From: Arthrobotrys musiformis
Lineage: Eukaryota; Ascomycota; Orbiliomycetes; Orbiliales; Orbiliaceae
DNA: 64,000 nt
NCBI GenBank assembly: GCA_036971715.1
Contig: JAVHJL010000004.1
Span: 2,418,001 to 2,482,000 of the forward strand
Direction of reading: 5' to 3'
Shown here: positions 11,001 through 21,700 of the stretch, in pieces
How positions within the stretch are numbered: position 1 is the stretch's first letter
Layout of the letters: every line of letters starts with the position of its first letter
Notes under the pieces: model-generated
What the model was told of the DNA's origin: nothing
What the model saw: only the letters and a program-made list of their open reading frames with translations
The model's database searches: none
Position numbers and translations under genes: made by a program

Positions 11001-12122
11001 CCATATACAAAAATTGAGGAATTAAATATAAAATTCAATCCACCTTGGATTGAAAATAAAATTAATTTCCTCATAAATAACGTACCCAAGGACTTAGAAG
11101 CAGAAAACCACAAAAATAAAAAAGAAGTTGAACTAAATTCTAGGGAAAACTTACTTATTTATACAGACGGTTCTATGCTGGAAATAGAAAATAAAAATAA
11201 TAAAAAAAAGAATAATAAAAATAAAAAAGAAAAATCCTTGGGGGCTGGAATTTATGGAGAAATAGATAATAAATCTATTTTCGAAATTTATTTTAGTTTG
11301 GGAAAAAGTATGGAGGTATATGATGCAGAATTAATTGCTTTAAGGAAAGGGTTCGAAAAATCCTTTGAAGTAATTAATAAAAATAAAGAGGTGAAGAATA
11401 TTTATTTCTTCACCGACAACCAGGCTGCAATAAAAAGGTTACAAAACCTAAATTTAGGGCCTGGTCAGGAGACAACTTCAGAAATTTGGGATATGGCAAA
11501 TGAATTAAATTCTAGAAATATTAACATATTTATAGAATGGGTCCCAGGTCACTCTGAAGTTGTTGGAAATGAAAAGGCAGATTACTTAGCCAAGGAAGCT
11601 GCAAAAATAAAAAAGAAAAGCCTATTCAAGTCCTTCGCCTATTTAAAAAGAAAAATTAAAGAAAAGGACTTACTAGAATGGGAAGAAAAATACAAAAAAC
11701 AAAAAAACAGGCCAAATTATATTAATAGGCCAAAGTTAAAAAGAAATAAGATATTTACTAAGTTTAGTAATAATTTTGTTTCTTCTTTAACTCAACTGAG
11801 GACTGGGCATGGGTACTTTAACAGTTATTTATATAAAATTCCAAATTCTGGAATTTTAAATAAAAACTGTACATGCAGAAATAAGCCTCAAACACCAAAA
11901 CACTTAATTATGGAATGCAAAATCTATAATGAAGAGAGAGAGGTATTAAAAAGGAAACTCAAAAAAGCTAATAAACAATTAGATTATTACTTTTTATTAT
12001 TTAATAATGAAGGTATGATCTTTTTGGAAGAGTTCCTAAATAAAACAAATATTGCAAAAAGAAAATGCAATAAAAATCCTAAAAATGATTATTTCACAGG
12101 ATGGGGAAATCTGGAAGTTTGA
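8085..12122 (+). CDS. LINE ORF2 polyprotein: AP endonuclease, reverse transcriptase, RNase H
   Basis: ORF2 encodes 1,345 residues and supplies the nicking and copying activities for target-primed reverse transcription. An AP-type endonuclease fills residues about 1-240 (motifs QHNCRR, LQEP, GDFNAHH and a final SDH). Reverse transcriptase follows at about 450-750, with PGPDG, GIPQGSPISP and the catalytic YIDD. RNase H lies at about 1,025-1,190, with TDGS, the Glu of DAEL, TDNQAA and a final GNEKAD that supply the acidic catalytic residues. A C-terminal CTC...H...C cluster (about 1,265-1,285) is typical of Tad1/I-type ORF2. The ATG overlaps the ORF1 stop by 8 bases, which suggests termination-reinitiation. 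All catalytic residues I can name are present. Confidence 0.94.
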   Translation: MNRDILKIIQHNCRRSTNIMQSILNSALIYDNTDLIFLQEPWFSKENTTITHSGFKPIFSNPKTNETNKNRNRVITFIKKNLPYEITNREDLIKDEDCQIIDFKSNKFGEIRFINIYNEKQQNTENGEYTVNRLFNKIKDYCTKKTLLIGDFNAHHSLWNPEIKFNLRAGKIIELIEDKNLQLINKNGIPTYYNVRKNNKSESSIIDLSFATINLKELIMDWKIDEKIDTGSDHEVISIKIKPKENDLVDNPLSTNKFNWNKTNWENFEKELLSLDKNLDKNNLWKDRLFSFYEKREDLENNLEVATSLFQKNIILAVERSTPILKITPKSKIWWNEEIEKTRKEMLQQKRTWKLNRTQQNWELFKIKRNKHFREIRSSKEKSWTNFLENAKDKEIFLALNFSKPRKIQKMPNLIYEDRNALNFEDKAKILRKALFPKPPNYTKTTNPLLPVEITINKKLMEWKKIRDSEIKEAIFSSNSKKAPGPDGINFLCLKRAYEIIPGRFNDLFKQLLNYGYHPICFREAIGAILPKPNKPDYNIPKAYRIISLLNCLGKISEKIIARRIAFLSETNKILNPEQIGGRKQRSAIDAALSLVHDIEMANSEKLKTSVLFLDVKGAFDNVSKERLINTLEDMKFPKRLISWINNFMSKRLIKLAFDGQVEKLKPVETGIPQGSPISPILFLLYLTPLFNLLEQKTPSIIKPSYIDDLALIATNKKIETNIYELEETAKIAFNWAADNAVAFDDIKSELIHFKTNLKKKNEFGELNIELPNGTIIKPTNNIRWLGIYFDMKLNFKHHIKIKTSAANKILNFIKALANSEKGLKTKAIIQLYKSCVCSISDYGSEIWWKNQKQQNVLKEFKLIQNKMLRKITGGFKTTPINILEVEASILPPEIRLNGIQRRYALRSLFLNKNHPIKKRSPESFPPEFNFGREETGLGPYLKWNENKKEGDKKEYASTLDRILSRINFLINPYTKIEELNIKFNPPWIENKINFLINNVPKDLEAENHKNKKEVELNSRENLLIYTDGSMLEIENKNNKKKNNKNKKEKSLGAGIYGEIDNKSIFEIYFSLGKSMEVYDAELIALRKGFEKSFEVINKNKEVKNIYFFTDNQAAIKRLQNLNLGPGQETTSEIWDMANELNSRNINIFIEWVPGHSEVVGNEKADYLAKEAAKIKKKSLFKSFAYLKRKIKEKDLLEWEEKYKKQKNRPNYINRPKLKRNKIFTKFSNNFVSSLTQLRTGHGYFNSYLYKIPNSGILNKNCTCRNKPQTPKHLIMECKIYNEEREVLKRKLKKANKQLDYYFLLFNNEGMIFLEEFLNKTNIAKRKCNKNPKNDYFTGWGNLEV

Positions 12123-12159
12123 AAAAATGAAAAGGTTCCGGAAATGAGATATATCATTT

Positions 12160-12202
12160 TAATATTACATCAAAGTGGATGGGTAAGAACAACAGATATA
12201 CG
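12160..12202 (+). other. LINE 3' UTR block shared with the SINE body
   Basis: These 43 bases match SINE 1 at 2,717-2,759 and SINE 2 at 47,358-47,400 (both minus) with a single mismatch. The flanking LINE 3' UTR and flanking SINE body do not match. Confidence 0.85.
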
Positions 12203-12379
12203 ACATTGTTCTTTTAATGGGAAAAAAGAAGAAAGAGACAAAAAGGGTTAGAAGGAACCTCAAAAAACAAAAAACAAAAATAAAAATAAAAACAAAAAAC
12301 AAAAATAAAAAATGATTTTATGTAGTTTTCATTTTTAATGAGGAGCGAAAATCATGTATTTTAATTTCTTTTCCTTCAT

Positions 12380-12437
12380 TCCGCCATAACCGAAAGGTTG
12401 CATGCGTGTATGATAAATAATAATAATAATAATAATA
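12380..12437 (+). other. LINE 3' terminal hairpin and (TAA)n tail, shared with the SINE
   Basis: The block starts TCCGCCATAACC and ends in (TAA)n. At 12,388-12,399 AACC and GGTT close a GAAA tetraloop. The stem can extend with CAT/ATG across a two-base bulge. Every LINE copy and every SINE in this window with a 3' end carries this block unmutated. By analogy with stringent-type LINEs it is the probable recognition site for the element's own reverse transcriptase. Confidence 0.85.
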
Positions 12438-15400
12438 ACAAAAACCTTCCAAAATAAAGAACTAAAAATTCTTAGTTGTACACAAGATTTCTAAAGATTA
12501 AAAAATGGAAGATCTCAAAAAAAAAATAAAAACAAACAACACAATCAAATTAATTAACAATCCAAGATAATTAATTAAAAAAAAAAAATTAAAAAAAAAG
12601 AAATTCTCTTCTATAATAATTACCACAAAAACAAAAATAAAGGTAATAAAAACACAAAACAAAAGATATATTTTTCTAAAAAATAAAAAACTTAAAACAA
12701 AAAAATATATTAAATTCTCTAAAAACAATAGATGTACAAATTATTAAAAAACTAACCACTATACATTAAATTACAGAAATAAATCAGCCTGCGAAATTTA
12801 TGCTAGAAAACACAAAATAATTAATCATTTATATAATATATGCCAGGAAAATAAAAAGTCCTATAACCATATAAAATACAAATACATTAATTGTGAAGGA
12901 GAACATAGGGTAAAAAATTCCTTATACCCTAAAAACAAAAAACAAAATATCACCTTAAATAAATAAAAATATTTTAAAAATAATACAACACAATTATAAA
13001 AAATCTACAAATATAATACAATCAATTTTAAACTCTGCATTAATTTACAACAACACAGATTTAATTTTCCTACAAGAACCATAATTCTCAAAGGAAAATA
13101 TTATAATTACACACTCAAGATTTAAACCAATTTTTTTAAATTTAAAAATTAATGAAACTAATAAAAACCAAAATAAAGTAATTACTTTTATAAAAAAGAA
13201 TTTACCTTATGAGATCACAAACTGAAAAAATTTAATTAAAAATAAAGACTACCAAATAATTGATTTTAAATCAAATAAATTTAGGAAAATTAGATTTATT
13301 AATATCTACAATGAAAAACAATAAAATATGGAAAATGGTAAATATACAATAAATCAACTCTTTAATAAAATTAAAGATTACTGCACCAAAAAAATATTAT
13401 TAATCAAAAATTTTAATACTCATCACTCTTTATGGAACCCTGAAATTAAATTTAATTTAAAAGCAAGAAAAATAATAAAATTAATCGAAGATAAAAATCT
13501 ATAATTAATAAATAAAAATAACATACCAACTTATTATAATATCAGGAAAAATAATAAATCTAAATCCTCAATCATTAACCTATTTTTTGCAATCATTAAT
13601 TTAAAAAAATTAATTATAAATTAGAAAATAAATAAAAAAATTAATACAGGATCAGATCATAAAATAATCTTAATTAAAATAAAACCAAAAGAAAATGATT
13701 TAATAAACAACCTTTTGTTAACTAACAAATTTAATTAAAATAAAATTAATTAAGAAAACTTCAAAAAAGAATTATTAAATCTAAATAAAAATTTAGATAA
13801 AAATAATTTATAAAAAAATTGTCTTTTTTTATTTTATAAAAAAAAAGAAGATCTAGAAAATAATTTGGAAATTACAATATTTTTTTTTCAAAAAAATATA
13901 ATTTTGGTAGTAGAAAGATTTATATTAATTTTAAAAATAATACCAAAATCAAAAATTTGGTGGAATGAGGAAATTGAAAAAACAAAAAAAAAGATGTTGT
14001 AATAAAAAAGGACATGGAAATTAAATAGGATTTAATAAAATTGGGAATTATTTAAAATCAAAAGGAATAAATATTTTAGAGAAATTAAATCTTCTAAGGA
14101 GAAATTTTGGACTAATTTTCTAGAAAATGCAAAAGATAAAGAAATATTCCTAACACTTAATTTTTCTAAACTTAGAAAAATCTAAAAAATGTTAAATCTA
14201 ATTTATGAAAACAGGAATGCCCTTAATTTTAAAAATAAAGCAAAAATATTAAAAAAAACATTATTTCCAAAACTATTAAATTATATAAAAACAATAAATT
14301 TACTGTTACTAATAAAAATAACAATTAACAAAAAGTTAATAGAATAAAAAAAGATAAAAAATAGTAAAATTAAAAAAACTATCTTTTTATCTAATTTTAA
14401 AAAAGTATTAGGATTAGATGGAATTAATTTTTTATGTTTAAAAAGGGCTTATGAAATTATATTGGGAAGATTTAATGATTTATTCAAATAATTATTAAAT
14501 TATAAATATTATTTAATATGCTTTAGAGAAGTAATTGGGGTAATTTTACCTAAATTAAATAAATTGGATTATAATATTCTAAAAGCTTATAGAATTATTA
14601 GTTTTCTAAATTGTTTAGGAAAAATATTAGAGAAAATAATAGTAAGAAAAATAGCTTTTTTATTAGAAATTAATAAAATTCTAAATTTAGAATAAATTGG
14701 AGGTAGAAAATAAAGATCTGTAATTGATGTAGTTTTGTTATTAATTCATAATATAAAAATAACTAATTCAGAAAAGTTAAAAATTTCTGTTTTATTTTTA
14801 GACGTTAAAAAAGCTTTTGATAATGTTTTAAAGGAAAGATTAATTAATATTTTAGAAGATATGAAGTTTTTTAAATAATTAATTTTGTGGATTAATAATT
14901 TTATGTTCAAAAGATTAATTAAACTGGCCTTTGATGGACAAGTAGAAAAATTAAAATTAGTTGAAATTGGAATATTATAAAATTCCTTAATATTTTTAAT
15001 TCTTTTTTTATTATATTTAACACTATTATTTAATTTATTAGAATAAAAAATGCTTTTTATTATTAAACTATCTTATATAGATAATTTAGCGTTAATTGTA
15101 ATTAATAAAAAAATAAAAACAAATATATATGAATTAGAAGAAATTGCAAAAATAGCCTTTAATTGGGCTGCAGATAATGCAGTAGCTTTTGATAACATAA
15201 AATCAAAACTAATTCATTTTAAAACAAATTTAAAAAAAAAAAATAAATTTGGGGAATTAAATATTAAACTATTAAATGGTATAATAATAAAATTTACTAA
15301 TAATATAAAATGGTTAGGTATATATTTCAATATGAAATTGAATTTTAAACATTACATTAAAATAAAAACAAGTGTAGTAAATAAAATTTTAAATTTTATC

Positions 15401-17286
15401 AAAACACTTGCTAATTTAGAAAAAGGATTTAAAACTAAAGTGATAATACAATTATATAAAAGCTGCATTTGTTTTATTTCCGACTATGAATCTGAAATAT
15501 GGTGGAAAAATCAAAAATAATAAAATGTTTTGAAAGAATTTAAATTAATTTAAAATAAGATGTTGAGAAAAATAATAGGAGGCTTTAAAATAACTTCAAT
15601 AAATATATTGGAAGTTAAGGCCTTTATTTTATCACTAGAAATAAAACTAAATGGGATATAAAAAAAATATGTTTTAAGATCTTTTTTTTTTAATAAAAAT
15701 CATCCAATAAAAAAGAAATCTTTAGAGTTATTTCCATTAGAATTTAATTTTAAAAGAAAGGAAACAAAACTAAGATTTTATTTAAAATGGAATAAAAATA
15801 AAAAAAAAAGGGATAAAAAAAAATATGCCTTTATACTGGATAAAATACTATCAAGAATTAATTTCTTAATAAATCTATATACAAAAATTGAAGAATTAAA
15901 TATAAAATTTAATTTACCTTGGATTGAAAATAAAATTAATTTTTTTATAAATAACATACCTAAGGACTTAGAAGTAGAAAATTATAAAAATAAAAAAGAA
16001 GTTAAACTAAATTTTAAAAAAAACTTACTTATTTATATAGACGGTTCTATACTAGAAATAGAAAATAAAAATAATAAAAAAAAGAATAATAAAAATAAAA
16101 AAAAAAAATCCTTAAAAACTAGAATTTATAAAGAAATAAATAATAAATCTATTTTCGAAATTTATTTTAATTTAGGAAAAAGTATGGAGGTATATGATGC
16201 AAAATTAATTGCTTTAAGGAAAAAATTCGAAAAATCTTTTGAAATAATTAATAAAAATAAAAAAGTGAAGAATATTTATTTCTTTATTGATAATTAGGCT
16301 GTAATAAAAAGGTTATAAAATTTAAATTTAGGGCCTAGTCAGGAAACAACTTCAGAAATTTGGGATATGGTAAATGAATTAAATTCTAGAAATATTAATA
16401 TATTTATAGAATAAGTTCTAGGTTACTTTGAAGTTGTTGGAAATGAAAAAACAGATTATTTAGCTAAGGAAACTGCAAAAATAAAAAAGAAAAGCCTATT
16501 CAAGTCCTTCGCCTATTTAAAAAGAAAAATTAAAGAAAAGGACTTACTAGAATGGGAAGAAAAATATAAAAAATAAAAAAATAGGTTAAATTATATTAAT
16601 AAACCAAAGTTAAAAAGAAATAAGATATTTACTAAGTTTAGTAATAATTTTGTTTCTTCTTTAACTTAATTGAGGACTGGGCATAAGTACTTTAACAATT
16701 ATTTATATAAAATTCCAAATTCTGGAATTTTAAATAAAAACTGTACATGCAGAAATAAGCCTCAAACACCAAAACACTTAATTATGGAATGCAAAATCTA
16801 TAATGAAGAGAGAAAGGTATTAAAAAGGAAACTCAAAAAAGCTAATAAATAATTAGATTATTACTTTTTATTATTTAATAATAAAGGTATGATCTTTTTG
16901 GAAGAGTTCCTAAATAAAACAAATATTACAAAAAGAAAATGTAATAAAAATCCTAAAAATGATTATTTCACAAAATAGGGAAATTTGGAAGTTTAAAAAA
17001 ATAAAAAAATTCCAAAAATAAGATATATTATTTTAATATTACATTAAAGTGGATGGGTAAGAATAATAGATATACGATATTGTTCTTTTAATGGGAAAAA
17101 AGAAGAAAGAGATAAAAAGGGTTAGAAGGAACCTCAAAAAATAAAAAACAAAAATAAAAATAAAAATAAAAAACAAAAATAAAAAATGATTTTATGTAGT
17201 TTTCATTTTTAATGAGGAGTGAAAATTATGTATTTTAATTTCTTTTCCTTCATTCCGCCATAACCGAAAGGTTGCATGCGTGTATG

Positions 17287-17336
<50 letters not shown>
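12438..17336 (+). pseudogene. LINE copy C, 5'-truncated and RIP-damaged
   Basis: Copy C begins in the middle of ORF1 (matching about 7,563 of the intact copy) and runs to the 3' end. On the plus strand, mutations are mostly G-to-A from 12,438 to about 13,600, then mostly C-to-T from about 13,850 to 15,000, with mixtures further on. Stops interrupt both ORFs throughout. The longest surviving stretches cover part of the reverse transcriptase (15,050-15,520) and the C-terminal Cys-His region (16,670-16,852). The hairpin at the 3' end is intact, but the tail is 48 A residues and not (TAA)n. It abuts the (TAA)n tail of the intact LINE with no spacer. Confidence 0.9.
17289..17336 (+). repeat. Homopolymer A tail of LINE copy C
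   Basis: An uninterrupted run of 48 A follows the GTATGAT that normally precedes (TAA)n in the other copies. Assembly length is unreliable for such a run. Confidence 0.85.
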
Positions 17337-17337
<1 letters not shown>

Positions 17338-17429
17338 AAATTTTAATTTAGAATTTAATAAAAAATTCTTAAGAACTAAGAATATTGGTATATTTATATA
17401 AAACTTTATTAGAATAGATATTTGAGATT

Positions 17430-18779
17430 ATGATATAGTAAAAATAAAAATTCCAAAATTAAATATTTTAAAATTAAAATAATTATAGAAAATATTTAAA
17501 TAATAGTGTAAATAATAAAAAAACCATATAATATAATGTAATTTATAAATTTAAAATAAAGAAATATTTAAATTTAGATTTTAAAACTTAAAAAATATTA
17601 TTAATAATATTATTTAGTTTTAAAGGTTTTTAGTTAGGAAAACTTTTATTTTTTTAGTAATTTTTAGAAAAAATATTTCCTTATATATATTTATTTATTA
17701 TGTAGAATTATATATTATTTAATTTAAATTTATTTTTTATTTAATTTAATATTTTATGTTTGTTTATTTAGTTTATAGCTTTATGTTGTGTTTAGTTTAA
17801 TATTGTATTTTTAAATATTTATTTTATAAACTTATCTTTTATTTAGTTTACTTTATTATTTTTTTATTAATTGTTTATTTAAATTATTATGCTATCATAT
17901 ATTTAAAAATTAAATAATAATTTAAGTATTAATTTATATTTATATTAATATATTTCTTTACTTTGTGATATTTATATATTATTTTAATATTTTAATTAAT
18001 TTTTATATAATTTTTTATATTTTATTATTTTATAATTTTATTAATTTAATATTTAAATATTTATATTTATTCTACTTAAAAATAAGAAAAAAATAAATAT
18101 TAAAAAAAAACTTTTAATTATTATTTTATTAAAGTTTACTACCAAATAAATTAAAACTATAATAATAATTTTTAAATATTTTAAAAATAATATATTAGTA
18201 GTAATATTATTAATTGTTTTAATTATTAAATTTTTTGAAATTCTAACTTTTTTGATAATACAAAACCATATAAATGAAAAAATCTTTTTAATATAATTTA
18301 ATAATAAATACCAAAAAAAAGTTACTAAATTTACTATATTTAAAAAAAAATAACATATGCTATTAATCTTCTTAAAAAAAATTTAATAAAATTAATTTTT
18401 AATAAATATAATATTAATAATAAAACTTAAAATTAAAATACATAAACTAAATTTATTATTTAACTTAAGAATTTTTTTAAAAATTTTAACTTTATAAAAA
18501 TAATAAAATAAAAATTATAAAAATTTAAATAAATTAATAAACCTTTTTTTATATATCTCATAAAATTTAAATATCTTATAAAATAATTTAATTATAATAA
18601 TATTATTTAAATTATTTATTTACAACATAAATTATATATTAAAATTAAAGAATTCTTAATTATTAGAAACACTTTTTTTTGAAAATTTTAATAATTTTAT
18701 TATTATCTATTAATATCTTAATAATAATTAGTAAATTTTAGAAATAAAAAAAAAAATTTTAAAATTTTATAAATATTAA
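17430..18779 (+). repeat. Repeat family R2, copy 1 (RIP-damaged)
   Basis: This AT-rich stretch aligns in reverse complement with 29,440-30,771. It is cut at the right by insertion of LINE copy D. No protein can be read. The other copy is less damaged at its outer end. The short gap 17,337-17,429 shows nothing. Confidence 0.6.
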
Positions 18780-18789
18780 ATTTTTAAAA
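18780..18789. repeat. Probable target-site duplication of LINE copy D
   Basis: ATTTTTAAAA occurs here, just before the (TTA)n tail of copy D, and again at 24,554-24,563, five bases beyond the element 5' end. The sequence is low-complexity, so the match is only suggestive. Confidence 0.45.
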
Positions 18790-21700
18790 TTATTATTATT
18801 ATTATTTATCATACACGCATGCAACCTTTCGGTTATGGCGGAATGAAGGAAAAGAAATTAAAATACATGATTTTCGCTCCTCATTAAAAATGAAAACTAC
18901 ATAAAATCATTTTTTATTTTTGTTTTTTGTTTTTATTTTTATTTTTGTTTTTTGTTTTTTGAGGTTCCTTCTAACCCTTTTTGTCTCTTTCTTCTTTTTT
19001 CCCATTAAAAGAACAATGTCGTATATCTGTTGTTCTTACCTATCCACTTTGATGTAATATTAAAATGATATATTTTATTTCCGGAACCTTTTTATTCATT
19101 TTTTCAAACTTCCAGATTTCCCCATTTTGTGAAATAATCATTTTTAGGATTTTTATTGTATTTTCTTTTTGCAATATTTGTTTTATTTAGGAACTCTTCT
19201 AAAAAGATCATACCTTCATTATTAAATAATAAAAAATAATAATCTAATTGTTTATTAGCTTTTTTGAATTTCCTTTTTAATATTTCTTTTTTTTTATTAT
19301 AGATTTTGCATTCTATAATTAAATATTTTAGTATTTAAGGCTTATTTCTGCATATACAATTTTTATTTAAAATTCCAGAATTTGGAATTTTATATAAATA
19401 ATTGTTAAAATATTTATACCTAATCCTTAGTTGCGTTAAAAAAAAACAAAATTATTACTAAATTTAGTAAATATTTTATTTCTTTTTAATTTTAACCTAT
19501 TAATATAATTTGGCCTGTTTTTTTGTTTTTTATATTTTTCTTCCTATTCTAGTAAGTCCTTTTCTTTAATTTTTCTTTTTAAATAAGCAAAAAACTTGAA
19601 TAAGCTTTTTTTTTTTATTTTTACAACTTCCTTAGCTAAGTAATCTATCTTTTCATTTCCAATAACTTTAAAATAACCTAAGATTTATTTTATAAATATA
19701 TTAATATTTTTAAAATTTAATTCATTTACTATATTCCAAATTTCTAAAATTATCTCCTAACCAAACCCTAAATTTAGATTTTATAACCTTTTTATTACAA
19801 CCTAGTTATTAGTAAAGAAATAAATATTCTTCACCTCTTTATTTTTATTAATTACTTTAAAGGATTTTTTGAACCCTTTCCTTAAAACAATTAATTTTAT
19901 ATCATATACCTCCATACTTTTTCCTAAATTAAAATAAATTTCAAAAATAGATTTATTATCTATTTTTCTATAAATTCCAGTTTTTAAGGATTTTTTTTTT
20001 TTATTTTTATTATTCTTTTTTTTATTATTTTTATTTTTTATTTCCAACATAAAACTATCTATATAAATAAATAAATTTTCCCTAAAATTTAGTTCAATTT
20101 TTTTTTTATTTTTATAGTTTTCTGCTTTTAAGTCTTTAGGTACATTATTTATAAAGAAATTAATTTTATTTTCAATCTAAGGTGGATTAAATTTTATATT
20201 TAATTCTTTAATTTTTGTATATAGGTTTATTAAAAAATTAATTTTTAATAGTATTTTATCTAATATAGAAGCATATTTTTTTTTGTTTTTTTCTTTTTTA
20301 TTTTTATTTTATTTTAAATAAAGTCCCAGTCTTGTTTTTTTTTTTCCAAAATTAAATTTTGGTGGAAATAACTCTAAAAATTTTTTTTTTATTAGATAAT
20401 TTTTATTAAGAAAAAGGAATTTTAGGACATATTTTTTTTATATTTTATTTAATCTTATTTTTGGTGGTAAAATAAAAGCCTCAACTTCTAATATATTTAT
20501 TAAAATTATTTTAAAACTTTTTGTTATTTTTTTTAATATTTTATTTTGAATTAATTTAAATTCTTTCAAAACATTTTATTATTTTTGGTTTTTTTATTAT
20601 ATTTTAGACCTATAATTAGAAATAGAATAAATATAGCTTTTATATAATTATATTATTACTTTAGTTTTAAATCCTTTTTCTGAATTAGCAAGTACTTTAA
20701 TAAAATTTAAAATTTTATTTACTATACTTATTTTTATTTTAATATAATATTTAAAATTTAATTTTATATCAAAATATATACCTAACCACTTTATATTGTT
20801 GGTAAATTTTATTATTGTACTATTTAATAATTTAATATTTAATTCCCCAAATTCATTTTTCTTTTTTAAATTTGTTTTAAAATGAATTAGCTTTGATTTT
20901 ATGTCATCAAAAGCTACTGTATTATCTGTAGCCCAATTAAAGGCTATTTTTGTAATTTCTTTTAATTTATATATATTTGTTTTTATTTTTTTATTAATTG
21001 CAATTAATGCCAAATTATCTATATAAGATGGTTTAATGATAGAAGGCGTTTTTTGTTCTAATAAATTAAATAATGGTGTTAAATATAATAAAAAAAGAAT
21101 TGGGGATATTGGGGAATCTTGTGGTATTTTAATTTCAACTGGTTTTAATTTTTCTATTTGTCCATCAAAGACCAGTTTAATTAATCTTTTGGACATAAAA
21201 TTATTAATCTATGAAATTAATTATTTAAGGAACTTCATGTTTTCTAAAGTATTAATTAATCTTTCCTTTGAAACATTATCAAAAGCCCCTTTAATGTCTA
21301 GAAATAAAACAGAGGTTTTTAACTTTTCTGAATTAGCCATTTTTATATTATGAATTAATGATAAAGCTGTATTAATTGCAGATTTTTGTTTTTTGCCTCC
21401 AATTTGTTCTGGATTTAGAATTTTATTAGTTTCTGATAAAAAAGCTATTTTTCTTGTTATTATTTTCTCTAATATTTTTTTTAAACAATTTAGGAGACTA
21501 ATAATTCTGTAAGCTTTTGGAATATTATAATCTGGTTTATTTGGTTTAAGTAAAATTGTTTTAATTGCTTTTTTGAAGTATATTAGATGGTATTTATAAT
21601 TTAATAATTGTTTGAATAAATTATTAAATCTTCCTGGTATAATTTTGTAAGTTTTTTTTAAATATAAAAAATTAATTTTATCTGGTTCTAATGCTTTTTT

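Larger units (their letters stand above)
6680..12437 (+). mobile_element. Intact LINE (Tad1/I-like non-LTR retrotransposon), copy B
   Basis: The element starts near CGAACTTCG, the same start seen in minus-strand copies D and E. It has a 5' UTR of about 250 bases, ORF1 (386 codons), ORF2 (1,345 codons) overlapping ORF1 by 8 bases, a 3' UTR of about 315 bases and a (TAA)n tail. Neither ORF has a stop or frameshift, and RIP-type mutations are absent. It is 5.76 kb long. The 5' flank is a dead gypsy reverse transcriptase. The 3' flank is the broken middle of LINE copy C. I could not find a target-site duplication, so its insertion history is unclear. Conserved domains and the RNase H domain place it with fungal Tad1-type or I-type elements; the (TAA)n tail recalls I elements. 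Confidence 0.93.
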
